Shown here piece by piece: positions 22,347 through 35,860 of a stretch of DNA of 64,000 bases (positions are counted from its first letter, which is position 1; each line of letters opens with the position of its first letter). The position numbers were made by a program, and so were the translations under genes. This DNA is from Pyropia yezoensis. Its lineage: Eukaryota; Rhodophyta; Bangiophyceae; Bangiales; Bangiaceae. The notes beneath the pieces are model-generated. The model saw only the letters and a list, made by a program, of their open reading frames with translations. It had not been told where the DNA came from and did not search any database. The DNA lies in NCBI GenBank assembly GCA_009829735.1, contig CM020618.1:19701346-19765345 (forward strand), in the 5' to 3' direction.

Positions 22347-25300
22347 GAACAGAGGTAAACGTTACCTCCGGGGGCACCCGGGTGTAGGGGGCCCTCTGTC
22401 TCAGAGGAACCGTGAACTTGGACCGTGTCATACGGATCGTTAGCCAACATGGCCGGTTCGGACCCCCCGTTGTCTGGGGAGTACACGGGTGACGCACGTA
22501 CTTCAGTGCCTTCGAATACTGGTGAGACACAGGTAGGTGTACCTAGGGTCGCAAAGGGACTAGAGGTCCCTCAAGCCAGCAGGACTGGGAGTACGGGCGG
22601 GCAACAGGCCACCCCGACTCAGTCGGAAGTTCATTCGGGTGACACTTCTGATGTTGGTGGGCCGAAGTCCGGCCACCGTGTCGCACACAACGGGAACGTC
22701 CCAAGGTGAGAGGACTATCCCTGAGGGATCCACTCGGGCTGGAACCAACTTTGGCATGAAGCCGTCGCCAACTAGGCTTTCGGAGGACGGCGGACCTCCG
22801 TTGGTCGGCGATGGGCTCGCGCCTATGCCCCCGGTTGAGGCCTCGGAGGACCGCGGGTATCCCTCAGATGGACTCCCGGAGGCGGACCGAGACTCAAACG
22901 GAGTCGATAATCCACTCCTCGCGGAAACTGTCCGTCGGGAGGCGACCAATGTATTGCGGCAGACTTTGCCAGACCTGGTGGTCACGATGACAAATACCAT
23001 TCTGAATCAGATTGTGGCGAGTTTGCCAGATGGTCTCAATGTCCAGACCGGATTGGGGCTTTCGAGCCCGCAGGCGCAGGGGACACTTCCCCCTTTGCCT
23101 GTCTCGGGTCGCCCCGTACCGGGGGCGACTCCTGTGACTCTCAACGAGGGCGCCACACCATTCTCGGTGGGGCGTACGCCCTTTACGGGGCAACTCCCCT
23201 CAGAAGCGCCAGTGGTTACGCCAAGCTCGCCGCGGCAGACGGCAGGCACTGCAGGTCAACTGACCCCGTTGCCTCAGCGGCTTTCCTCTCAAGGTGAGGT
23301 GCCGCCCAAGATCCAGGTAGCCAACCCGGTCTACCAGAAGATCTTTGAATGTGAGACCTACGCCCTCCACAATAAGCCGGTGGCGTACGGTCCTATTCAG
23401 GCCCGAGCTATGGGCCGTGCCAAGAAGAATGCACTTCGCTCTTTTGGGCACAAAGCGGAGTGGGATGGAACCCCCCCCCTCCGTGTCTTTGAGCTCCTAC
23501 GTCGTCTCACAAAAGTCTGTGACGACAATGCCATAAGTGAAGGCATGGCTGTCTATATGTTACAGGAGTTCACCAAGGGCGACCTACGGACAGAGCTCGT
23601 GTCCGTCATGCCCAGTTCCTCAAGTGGAGTCGCTGGCGAGGTGACGCCCTACTTGGAGCTCGTCAACTGGTTCTTGAGAGCTACGGTGGATGAAGCCGCG
23701 TTGGCTTCTGAAGTCGAGGAGTTTACGCAAGCTCATCAGGAAGAGACTGAGGGCGACTTGTCCTTTGCGGAGCGGGTTCGTAAGCTCAACAATCGTTGTG
23801 GCTTTCTTCATCCACAAGCCGTGGTGAAGAGTCAGTTTGTGGAAGGACTCCATTGGTCAGTCCGTATGCAGACCCGGGAGCATAATACTGCTCGGGCGGC
23901 GCTGGCCGAGTTGGCCAGGTTCGCCTTCCGCAGAGTTGAGGCCTACCGAAAGTTGCGGGAGGAACAACGCTAGGAGCGTCAGGCCGAGTTGGCGAAAGAA
24001 CGAGAATAGGCGCGCCAGGCCAGAGAGCTACGAGAGGCACGCTGAGTCCGCAAGGACAAGGTAGTAGCTGCCGTGGGAGCTTCCCAGGGTACCTCATCGG
24101 CTTCCCAAGTCGGGAAGACCCCTCCGGGAACTGACCATCGGTGTTGGAACTGCAACTCCGATGGATACTGGGCATATAATTGCCCTATGTTGAGTAAACG
24201 CATTCAACAACTCGTTAAGAATGCGAGTAAGAAGTCGGCTACGGGCGAAGTACGTTCACGCCGCGAGAGTGGACCTCGACCGGTAGTGGCGGTCCTCACA
24301 CCCCTAGCGGAAGGGGCGGGCACGTCGTCCTCGAACTCGTCGTCCTTCCCTTCGCCCTCGGAGTCCGACGCCAAGTCGACGGGAAACGAATGACCGTTGG
24401 AGCTGGCCGTGCTGAGCTCGCAACGGCAGCCTCGGCCAAGTGGACCAAGAGGACAAGCCAACCCTGTCGAATACTGTGCCGACCTAAGAGGGTCCGCAAA
24501 CCTCGGGTAGGACTCCCCAAGAGCGTAAACCCACGTCGGGTCATCGCGGTGCTGACGGATGAGAACTTCCAGGTGGCTTGCCGGGTGCAACAAGCCCCCG
24601 GTCGTGGCTGTTGTGCCCGTATCGAACGTGATACCGGTTCATGAGCCTCCTTGATACGCAAGTCGCTGTTACCCAAGGAGGTGGAGCTCAAACGTTGGTG
24701 GTCCCAGACTGACCATATGATCGACATCAACGGTGGGGTACTTCCCATTGTTGGTACCGTAACCCTACCAACTACGTTAGGGTCCCATGAGGTCGACGTG
24801 ACCACGGGAGTAGCTGCCAATTGGTCGGTGCCCCTGCTTCCGGGCACCCCCTATGTTGTAACACAAGTGCCCTTGATTTGTGGACCCGAGTATTGGGTCA
24901 AGTTGATGGATCCCCATCCGGGGAGACCATCCCCATCCTTGGTAAGGGAAAGTCTGTGGCTCCTGTGACCATATCACAGTCGAAGCCTGTTTGTTGCGTG
25001 AGGTAAGTGTTCACTGCTACCTTGCGTTTGGCCCGTAAGGTCATGCTCATGCTGCCTCCCAACTTGGTGGCACATGTGGACGTTGGAACTGATTATTCGG
25101 GGAACGGGCTGGTGCACCCTTACCCCCGTATTTCTTGTAACCACCAAGTGCATGTTGCCCTTGGCACGATGGACTCCAAAGCCGGACTCCCGTGGAAGGT
25201 CCAGGTGATGAACCTCAGTTCCACCCCGAAGTACTTTAAGTCGGGAGCCAAGTTCGGCTATATCGACCAACATTAGGGACCGATAGTAGCGGTCTGCCTC

Positions 25301-26776
25301 AGCGCGGGCGCGAGTATCGTCCCGAAGTCTGGACGGGAGAAGCATCAAGCCAAGCCAGCCGCCTCTTCTCGATCCCATGTGAACATGGAGAATGTTCCAC
25401 CCAGGTTGAGGGTTCAAGTTGAACGCCTTTTGGACCAATTTCACAAGTTGTGGGATGGTCAATTGGGACTCATGAGAGCCACCGAACACCGGATCGAGTT
25501 GAAGCCCGGTGCAACCCCCATGCGTCAACAACCGTTCAGTAGAGGGCTCCGTTCAAGGGCCCTCGTCAAAGAGCAAGTCGCTCGCATGGAGGCTCTCGAT
25601 GTGATTGAGGCGAGTAATGCCGAGTGGGCGAGTCCTGTGGTCATCGTCCCCAAAGCCGATGGGACCCCATGGCTCTGTATCGACTACTGTAAGCTCAACG
25701 AGAGCACGGTGAACGATAGTTATCCCCTCCCTAGGATGGACGACTGTCTGGAATCACCGGGGGAAGCTAACGTGTTTTCTCCCCTAGACTGTAACGCGGG
25801 GTATTGGCAAATTCCCATTGGCCCGAAACACAGGCATAAAACTACCTTTACCTGTCACTGTAGTACCTACCGGTGCAGGCGACTACCGTTTTGACTGTGT
25901 AACGCGCCGGCAACTTTCCAGCGCGCCATCGACATGATTCTGGCTGGAGTACGGTGGCATATCTGTCTTGTGTACCTAGACGATATCATGGTGCTCTCCC
26001 GAAGTTCGGAGGAGCACATCGGCCATCTTGGCCAGGTGTTCAACTTACTTGATGACGCCGGTGTGTCACTGAAGGCGAGCAAGTGCCACCTCTTCACTCA
26101 AGAGGTGAAATACTTGGGACATGTTGTCCGTCCGGGGCGCCTCAGTGTCAACGAGAAGAACTTGAGAGCTATCCGTAAGGCTCAGTACCCCCGGACCCAG
26201 ACCCAGAGGACGAGCTTCCTCGAGATGTGTAACGTATACCGACATTCCACCAAAGGCTTTGCCAAGGTGGCGAAGCGGCTGAATGAGCCAGTTAGCTCGA
26301 CGCTACAGAAGAACCCGCCTCCCCCAAGTCGGGTGGAGCAGGAATCCTTTGAGACTCTTCGGCACCTTCTGCTGAAGCCCCCTATCTTCGCTATTCCAAG
26401 TCTGAGGGGCCATTATATCTTAGACGTGGATGCTAGCTACGACCAACTTGGTTGTGTGTTGCTTCAGCAACAGCCGGACAAGGAGTACTTGCCGGTAGGA
26501 TACTTCAGCAAGGGACTAAACTCCGCTGAGAAAAACTATGGAGTCACCGAGCCGGAAGGACTCGCAGTGGTATGGGCGGTGACGTCACTTCGTCACTACC
26601 CAGAGGGTGAGAACCTTCTCATCCACTGTGACCACCGCTCGTTGCAGTTCCTCTTCAAGACGGATTGCACGAACACACGCCTCAACGAGTGGAGGGTGCG
26701 ACTGGCGCCCTTTAACTTTGATATTGAGTACCGACCTGGCACTCAACATGCCCTAGCCGACGGTCTCTCTCGGGTA

Positions 26777-27361
26777 TGTGGTATAGAACTCGATCCTCTC
26801 AGACACGTGTCAATATCCCTCGGAGGAAAGGGACAGGTAACACAGAAAGGGTAACTACGAGAGTGATATGCCTGTTGTCTCACGTGCCTGCTCGCAGAGC
26901 AAACAGATACGCACGGTAGTGCACACGGGGAAGAGGAAAGCAAACGCGCAGTTGTCGTTTTTCTGAGGGCGCGGGCCAAGGACGCCTCGCTGTCCCTATT
27001 AACGTGCATCTGGGAGAGCCTCGACACGTTGGCCAGGTAGCCCCCCCATACCGGCCCCCCCATACCCCCGAGTGGCCCCGACCCGAGTCTAACCTCGTCA
27101 GGTTGGGGGCCACTATCACTACTAATTCTATTCCCACTTACTAATCTCACACTCAAATTCTCTCAAATCAAGTCCCTCACAACTATGCAAAAACCCATCA
27201 GAAACCCCTCTCTCACGTGTGGATAGCGTAGTCCACCGCATCCAAGTGCCGGGCACGGGCCACGGCCGCCAACCATCACCACACGGCGGGCGTGTCCTGG
27301 CACCTGGTGCCCTCTGGTTGCAGACCCGGGTCGGCGCCAAGTCGGGGCCAGGGATGTTACA
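26777..27361 (-). repeat. 3' LTR of Gypsy-2
   Basis: 585 bp, nearly identical to 35861-36445. On the plus strand it starts TGTGGTATAG and ends GATGTTACA. The duplication GGGTA lies at 26772-26776. Confidence 0.95.
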
Positions 27362-27539
27362 TAGGTTCCTCCCTAGTCCGGCACGTCCTCGGGCCGAACC
27401 AGGAGCCACCGTGCACAGCCTCGAGCACGTCCACACCGGTGCCGAGGTCGAGCGTCATCACCCCGAGTACGATCACCTGCTCCAATCCTGCCCCCCCCTC
27501 CTCCTTCACCTTGACCCTCCCGATCCCACGGATTATGGA

Positions 27540-29661
27540 CGCCATGTCCAGTTCCAAGATCCATGCTGGGCCCGTGGTTCCGGCGGCGAGAGTTGCAGAG
27601 GAGAGCTCGGGCGGCCATGCCCTTCTCCTGTCTCCTGTTCCTCGGATGTCGGTGCCGGCGTCGGTCGCCTCGGCGGGGGCGGATCGAGTTCCCCCGGCTT
27701 CTGCGTCGCACCCGGTCGAGACCCCCCCGGCGGGTCTCCCGGAGATGCTTCTTGGGCAGGATCCTCCGGCGGGCCGGCGCTACTCTACGGTGTTCGGCAA
27801 CGCCAGCGCGGCCCAGTGCCAGCAGGATTGCCTGGCCATCTGGCGCAAGGAACTCCAGCGCGGAGTCTTGACGGAGATGGACAAGACTCGTCTTCATGCG
27901 GCGGATCAGATGCGCCGGGCACAAGACCGCTCCCAGAGCTTTTCGGGTTCTTCTTGGGTTGCTCGCCTGGAAGATCTCCTCTTCGCGCTGGTGCTTGATC
28001 TACCCTAGACCGAGCGTCGCGTGTCTGCGTCCGTTCTCCGGTGGCCAGAGGAGGAAGGGTACGTCTATCGGGCGCTCAAGGTCTGGGACGAGGCGCTCAA
28101 GGGGTCGGGGAGTCTGAACTGTGATCCCCATCCGAGCACGGTCGCTCTGGAGCCGCCTTTCTTGACCTGGAAGTACTCCGTGTTGTGGCCGGCGCGGGGG
28201 CAAGGCGAGCGGCGCGGGCGCCAGCGGGACTTCATCGCGAGCGGCAACCATCAAGAGTTCTGGAAGCTGGACAAGGCCAACTGGGCGGCGTACTATCCCA
28301 AGGTCATCCCGCAGCAGCAGTAAGTCAAGATCCCGGTCGGGTTTGCTTCATCCAGCATCCACTTCACCGGGTACATTCTGGACGCCTTGACTCAGGCGTC
28401 GATCAAGGGCTTCTTCCTCTCCATCCCGGACATGATGTACACTTCCGAGATGACGGTCTTGGCGGCCAGCCACGGGCTCCACGAGGTCCTGGTGTCCAAC
28501 CGGCTCTGGTTCTTCCCCGACCTCCTGATGGTGTGGATCGTCGACAAGTTGACCGTCGAGTTCATGTGCAGCCAGGACAAGGAGTAAAAGGAGCTTTTCC
28601 AGGCGATGATTGACTTCCGGTGTCAGCTGCCGGTACATGACCGGAGCTTCTTGAACGCGATCGCCGAGCAGAACAGCCCGCGTCGGGATGGCTCAAGTTG
28701 GGTGCAGGTGGTCTACGAGTCTTCTCCGGCTAAGGTGCAGCTGGCGACGCCGCTGCCGCCGTGGCCGCAGCTAGGCAGCCTTCCTGCTCCAGTCGCCCTC
28801 GATCTCCTGCCAACTGGGCCACCGGTACAAGAGTCGGGATGGGCCGCGGCGGTCGATCGGGCGTCTGCGGCAGCTCCGCTTCCTCCTGTTGCACCTGTTG
28901 CCCCAGTGGCCTCGCCTGAACCGTCGCCGGCGCGTTTGCGCCCCGCTCCGGCTGTCCCGGTACTTCAAGCTCCTCCGGCACCGCGCTTGTCCTCAGCGAG
29001 TCTTGGCGTGGCCGTCCGGTCGCCTACTACTCCGGCCGTTCTTCCTCAGGCGCCTTCTGCAACTGTTGGTGGCCCTGTTCCTCCTCTTGAGTTGGGGACT
29101 CCGGTTTCTGGGGCTATTGTGGACCGTCCGGTAGTGGCCACCTCGGGGCGGTTCGAGATCCCGGCGCCGACTCTGCGCCTTACCCGCTTCCGGGTGCCTG
29201 ACTGGTACCTGAACCAAGGTGGCCCGACGTGCGACCAGTATGACGTTGGCATGATTGAGAACCAGCTGGGTCGTCCTCCGGTGCAGGTCGAAGGCTTCGG
29301 GTCTTCTTTGGTGCTGGGTACTTACGCCAGCGTCTTGAACGATGTGGTCGACCGGGTGTTTGCTTGCGCGGACAGCGGCCAGATGTCGAATAGCCCGGTG
29401 GTTGGTGAACTTCTGGCGACTTTGACGCGGCTCGGCTTGGCCCAGCAGTGGTCGGAGACCTTCACTGGCTTCCAGAGGCGTCGAAAGGTATATATGGACG
29501 AGCGGGAGCCCCTGACAACTACCGGTACTGCCCCGATGGCGTCATACATGGAAGCACCTCGCCCTCCGCACTACGTCACCCCGCCTTCCTCCGGGTCCCG
29601 TCGTGCCGCGGAGGCGGCGCTGGAGGACGCTCCTGCGGCACAGCGTACGCGCCGGGAGTGA
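27540..29661 (+). other. Gypsy-2 antisense accessory frame, broken
   Basis: This stretch lies between the end of pol and the 3' LTR but is read from the strand opposite gag-pol. Its translation is protein-like: it has VWDEAL near 28081, FLTWKYSVLW near 28159, IPVGF near 28330 and LWFFPDLLM at 28504-28530, then a Pro/Ala/Val-rich linker and a second conserved-looking segment near 29150-29500. The blocks correspond in order and spacing to the antisense frame of Gypsy-1 (38119-39834). No known domain was recognised. It carries a small number of breaks. A role is unknown; antisense frames in the same position are known in some plant Gypsy elements. Confidence 0.65.
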
Positions 29662-29805
29662 TTCTTGGAGGCAGGGAGAACGAGAGTCTATGGAGAAGTA
29701 AGGAGGGAAGAAGCGGAGAGAAGGGTTGCTTGAGCGGGTGCTTGTTTTTCTTGATAGTTCTTGCTTTCACTGCGTGTTTTCCTTGATACACCTGTTCCGT
29801 TCTTC

Positions 29806-32800
29806 TCAATCTTCTTGTTCCGCGTCTGTTGCTAGTGAGCTCGGCTCGTCCCGCGGGTCTTGATCAGCTCCTTCCTCTTGGTCATCCTCCGAGTCCGATT
29901 CCAGGATCTTGCCGGTTCTGGCCACCGGAGTGCCCTCAATCTCGTTCCGTCGCGTGTAGGCGCAGACGTCCGCAATGGGTAACCGGTTTGAGGGTTCCCA
30001 GATATCGTCCGCAGGATTGAAACCGAACCAGCGTACTCGCAGGTACAAGCGCCCGTCCCTCCAGGCGTGGTCGACAAACTTGACGTAGACATATTCTCGG
30101 CCTTTTTCTTGGGATATCCAGGGTACTGCGGCCCGCTTGCGCCGGGTCAAGTCCCGTTTGCATGGCGGTGGCGCTCGGGTGACATGGTCGCTGCTTACCC
30201 GGTACGGGGAGCCATACACGTCTAGAAGAAAGGTCCAGCCGTCCGTATTCAGGATCTCATGAGGTCCATCCGTCTCAGAGTCCAGCTTACCCCGGGTCTT
30301 GCTATGGTTGTCCACAAAAACCCAGTCGCCACCACCCAGTTCCTTGTTCTTTACCCGGAAGCCCTTGACATAGTCCCGCTTGTATCGCTCCTCGGTCTTT
30401 GAGATTGACTTCTCGACTCTTGGGAGCAGGAGCTTCAGTTGTTCCAGGAACTCATCCTTTGCCTTGGGACCTGACCTCAGTGCAGGTTGGAGACCGTCTG
30501 GTATTCTTTCCAGGGAGAAGTTGGTCAGCCGCCTTGGGGTAACAAAGTCGAGTGGAGCGACCCCCGTTGTCCGGTGAACTCGGGAGTTGTAGGCTAGTGT
30601 GAGGACAGCCAGGAGCTCGTCCCAGTCTTCTTGATGCTCCTCAACGATGTGCGGTCGCATATCCACCAGGGTCCGGTTAAACCGTTCCACCTGGCCGTTC
30701 GTTTGTGGGTGATACGTCGTGGTGAACAAGTTCTTGATACCCATCAGGTCACAGACTCCTTGGAAGAACAGGGATGCAAACTGGGGACCATTGTCGGTTA
30801 AGACGGAGTCTGGAGGGCCGTAGGCAGCCATCCAGTACTCGCAGAAGGCTGACGTGACATCCAGGGCCGTAATGGTCCTCAGCGGGATCGCTCGAGTGAA
30901 CTTGGAGAACCGGTCACAATTGATGAGAAGGTATATGTTGCCACTGGATGTTTCAGGTAGGGGCCCCAGGACGTCCATGCTTAAGCTTGCAAAGGGCTCC
31001 GCCGCAGGGAACAGGCGAAGATTAGAAGTCTTCTTCCTCTGGGACAACCGGTTCCTTGCACAAGAGACACAAGCCGCCAGGTGCTTATGGACGTCAATGG
31101 CCATGGTTTCCCAGTGATAGTGTCGCCGCATCGAAGCATACATCCGGTTGATGCCAGGATGTCCGGCCTGGGGAGACGAGTGCTCCAGGCGGAGGATGTC
31201 AGCTCGTAGACTCCGGGGTACGTAGACTTGAGTTGCCCCATCGAAGGGTGACACCCGTACCAAGAGTCCATCTGTAGACTCGGAGAAGCGACTGTTCCGG
31301 TTCAGGTCCATTTGGTGGCCAAGCTCCAAGCATTGAGGATCCGTCAGCTGTGCCTCCAGCATCCGGTGAATGGTTACCGGTTGATGAGCTTCAGGTGTCT
31401 CATACAAGGGAGCATGCCAGCCACGTCCGACATTCGGGAGGCTGAAACAAGGTATTTACTCCGGGAGAGGACCGGTGCCGGCTGCAGGAGTCTCCAGCCG
31501 GGACATCGTGTCGGCGCAGTGGTGCTCCCTCCCTGCTCTGGTGCACACCTTGTACTTGAGTTCTGAAAGGCTTAGGCGCCACCGGGCGACCCTTCCTTGG
31601 CTGCTGTCCATGCACAGCAGCCACCTTAGGCTGGCGTGATCCGTCCGGATGAGGAACTCTTGTCCTTCAAGATATGGGCGTAACAGGAAGCAAGCCCAGA
31701 CGACCGCCAAGCACTCGCGCTCCGTCGTGGAATAATTCTTCTCGGCTGGAGTCAAGACGCGGCTGTAGTAGCCTATCGGGAGGAAGTGCCCATCAAGTTG
31801 CTGCTGGAGTAGAGAACGCCCCACCTGGACGCCACAGGCATCAGTCTCCAGGACAAACTGGCCCTCCCGCTTGGGTAACGCCAGTACTGGAGTTGTGGTC
31901 AGGCGCTTCTTGAGCTTTTCGAAGGCAGGGGTCTGCTTCTCGTCGAACACCGGGAGTTGTGCGGGGAGCTTCTTACTGGTGAGCTTCGTCAATGGCCGGG
32001 CAATCAGGGCATAGTCCCGTACGAACTGGCGGTAGACATTGCACATACCCAGAAAGCTCTTGAGTTCCGTCTGGGTCTTAGGTTGCCGTGCATGCCGGAG
32101 GGCCTTCATGTTTTTCTCATTGACTCGGAGCTCCCCGGACTCAGCACGTGCCCCAGGTACTCCATTTCAGTCTCAAACAGGTGGCATTTCTCGGCCTTCA
32201 GGGTTACTCCAGCCTTGGACAGGAGAGCCAGGACCTCTCGAAGGTGCTCCAGGTGCTCCGCCGGGGTCAAGGAGAGAACGATAATATCGTCCAGGTAGAC
32301 CAAACATGTTCTCCACCTTAGCCCCGACAGGATGATGTCGATGGCTCTCTGGAAGGTCGCCGGAGCATTGGTGAGACCAAAAGGAAGACGCTGGCATCGG
32401 AATAGTCCCAGGTGGCACGTGAAGGTGGTCTTGTCCTTGTCCTCGCCAGCCAGAGGGATCTGCCAGTAACCGGCATTACAGTCCATCGCTGAGAAGAGGG
32501 TGGCATCACCAAGAAAGTGGATGCAATCATCCATCCGGGGTATCGGGTATACATCCTTGACGATCATCTCGTTCAGGCGCCTGTAGTCAACGCAGAAACG
32601 GAAGTGACCGCCAGGTTTCGGGACGACTATCACCGGGAAGGCCCACTCGCCATCAGACGGCTCGATAACATCCATCTTGAGCATCTTGTTAACCTGCTTC
32701 TCAATCTCATCCCGGCGATGAGGTCCAGCCCGGTAGGGGTGCAGGTGCACTGGCTTGGCATCTGGCATGAGTTGAATCCGGTGTAGAGCGGCGTCCATCT

Positions 32801-35651
32801 TGCCCAGCTCTCCAGACCACAGGTGCCGATATTCCTGGAGAAGCTTCTCCAGTGCCTCCTTCAAGTCGGGAGGGACATTTTCCTGTTTGACCTTCGCATC
32901 CCGGATGGTACTTGATAGGGCTGCGGGGTGACGCTGCTAGCCTGCTCTTGTAATGAGGTACGTCTAAGGCCGTTAAATTGCATGCCAGTTCTTGTTGCAG
33001 GTTCAAGAGGTCCTCCTTGCTCATAGCACAGGCAGACCCCCGGTAAGGCTCCACTGTACCAACTCGAGTGCCCTTGGCGATGGTTATCGACTTCCGGCTC
33101 ACGTTGACGATTAGCACCGAGAATGGGGTGTGCCTCTCCACCTTCTTGTGATGTCCGTGGGCCAAGTATAACTGGTGTTTCGCCAGAAATTCCTTAGGTC
33201 CGTAGATCAGGTAATGACCTGCAGTCCGGGTGGTTACTTGAACCTTGGTCTCCGAGCGAGGAGGTAGGAGCACCGGTTTGGAGAGAGTCAAGGTAGAGGT
33301 GTGGGATTCGTTCCTTTTTGTTCTTGACTATAAGAACCTTGGCGTCCAGATGTTCCAGCACCGGTCATACATACCCATGGTTGAACTGCACCCTCCCTTC
33401 TGCGGGCAGGATACTCTTGACATGTTGCTTCTGGAAGTCCCAGCCTAGGATAAGGGGGACTGATAGAGTCTTGACTACTAGAAAGGGAAAAAGCATTGGT
33501 TCGTTGTTGCCATAGATGGCGACAGGAAGACGACCAAGCGGTCGTAGGGTTTGACTCGAAGCGTGTACAATCCGGGTCTTGGTAGGCGCTCTCCAGGCAT
33601 GTCGACGCCAGCCCGGAGGTAGCAGGTTTTCAGTGATGACGCTTGGTCCAGCTCCCGTGTCAACCACCGGAGTAACAGCTTGGGGGAGGCTATCCCCCAC
33701 ACGCATACGAGCATTGATCTCGAGGTTTTCCTTATGCAGGACAAGCAAGGTCCCCTTGAACAAACAGGGTGTCCAGGCGGCTACCAGTTGCGCAGGTAAC
33801 TGCCGTCCTTTCTCCCGGCACGCAAGGGGAGAACGTGTAGAAGTACCCTGCCGTCGGAGATTCGGGAAGACACTTGGGAAGAGCGCCTGCCCTACTCGTT
33901 TCCCGGGTCCGAGGATTCCTTAGAGGTTTCGGTCTCCAGGTCAAAGTCCGTAGGAGCTTCCCTTGCCAGGGCCTCCGTGATGCCCTGCAAGGTTGCCACC
34001 CGGATCGCCTGTACCTGTGCCGTGTCCATCTTGTAGGGTGCTCGCCGGTCAGCCCAGTTGACGGCCTTCGCAAACACCAGTCCTTGATGCTTGAGCTTCT
34101 CCTGGAGGTTTTGGGTATGGCCGGGCACTGGTAGGACATGTGGTCCTCCTTCTGGCACAGCCAACAAGACCGGAACCGCTGGTTCTTGACCTGCTTAGGG
34201 GCGACTAGGGAAGGTTGCTCCTTAGAAAAGAAGCCGCCCCACTTGTCTCCTGACCCCACGGGTGACGCCTCGCCAACTGCGAGTACCGGTACAGGGCTAT
34301 CACCTCCCTTATACTTGTCGGGTCCGGGACGAACCAGCGACAACGGCTTGGGACTTGATACCATGGGAGCTTGGAGGGCCTTAGCTGGCCGGTACTTGCC
34401 CTGGGTGTAGGCCATCAACTGCTGAAAGGTATGTTCTTGATGTTCCTGGTTGTAGTTCTCTGCGTCCACTTGAAGATATTCAGGAAGCCCTCCCGAGAAC
34501 ATCATCTTGAGCCTGTCCTCAGGGTAGACGTTGCCGCAAGCCTCGCTCATCTCCCGGGCACGGCGGGCGAAGGCCTCTGGAGTCTCTTGTCGTTCCATGG
34601 TTGCCCGGTTCAACCTGCCCACTGCCTTGCGCAGGGAGTCCGCGTCAGCGTAGTTGGACAGTAGCCAGTTGACCGCTTCTGGATAGCTCCCAACGGCACG
34701 CCCGATAATGTGTCCGGCGGAGTCTGGTAGAACCTGTGCGAACCGCTGTTCCGCTTCTCCGGTCATGACGTTACCCAGGAGGTAGAGTGCCTTGCCCTCG
34801 GACACATCGTTGTCGTTGCATGCCTTGACAAACCGGCGCAGGAACGCAAAGATAAGCGCCGGTGTCTTCCCGGAAAACTTAGGATGTCCCCCAAAGCTCG
34901 GCTGCATTCGCCGGTTCAGGGATGCCATGTTCTTGGCCATCTTCCGAGTGTCACCTTGTTCTTGGTTCTCCAGCCGGTAGTTATTCCAATACGTGACCTT
35001 GTTCAGGGTGGCATCTCCCACTTGGTGGGCAGGGAAGTCAAACTCGACTAGCCTACGCCGGGTGGGACCAGGAGATGCGTCCCAGTCATATCCCTCCTCA
35101 GAGCTGGAGGAACTGGTCTCGCCGGTGCTAGAGCGACGACGACGACGCCGACGCCTCCGGTTGCTCCGGTTACTGGTCTTGGAGCTCCCCGCCCCATAGG
35201 ACGCAAGCGGAGAAAAAGCTAGGCCGGTCCCAGGAGTTGAGGTCTCAAGGTGACCTGTAGAACCAGCTGCAGCAGTGCCCCTGGCACTGCTAGCGCCCAC
35301 AGGGAGAGGTGTGTACACCCAGCTGCCATGTGTGGGTCCCGAAGTAAACACACCAGGGGCTATCCCTGGAGGTTGAGGAGTAGAACCGACAGGAGGGAGA
35401 CGTCTGCTGCGAGCGGACTCAAACGCCGTTGACCCCGGGGTGGCTCCCACAAGAGGAACAGCCGGAGGAACGGGAGCAGGAGGTACTTGGCCGCCTATAG
35501 ACTCCAGTCCGCTACCGGATGTCACACCCAAGTCTGCTGCACCCGTAGGGAGAACGCCGGGTTGGGCACCGTCCCCCGCGGTGACCAGGGATGTGTCAAG
35601 GGACGCGGGGTCTACCCCTTCAGGCACCGTCGTGCCAGGGCGGGTAGCCAT
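29806..35651 (-). other. Gypsy-2 gag-pol region
   Basis: This part of Gypsy-2 covers gag, protease, reverse transcriptase, RNase H, integrase and chromodomain-like tail in the Ty3/gypsy order (integrase after RNase H, unlike the Copia element at left). The tail has EYVYVKFVDHAW and YLRVRWFGF, followed by DIWEPSNRL, resembling a chromodomain, a module known to guide chromovirus integration to chromatin. The approximate domain positions are given with the parent element. Confidence 0.9.
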
Positions 35652-35841
35652 GTTGGTCTCTTGACAGCCACAGTCCAGATGCCTGCGTGTCCAAAGATCG
35701 CAAGGCCACAAGAAAGGGGTTTAAGAGCCAGGAATGGGGTTCCCGTGAACGGGTGCAAATAATTCCCAAGCCACAGGAAAAGACAGAACAGGAACAACCC
35801 GACCGCTGCTCCCGAATGTCTCTTCTCAAACACTCCAATCC

Positions 35842-35856
35842 CCTGCTGCTCCACCA
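35842..35856 (-). other. Primer-binding-site-like sequence of Gypsy-2
   Basis: On the minus strand TGGTGGAGCAGCAGG begins four bases after the 5' LTR. It is identical to the site in Gypsy-1 although the LTRs of the two families are unrelated by eye. Confidence 0.6.
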
Positions 35857-35860
35857 AATA

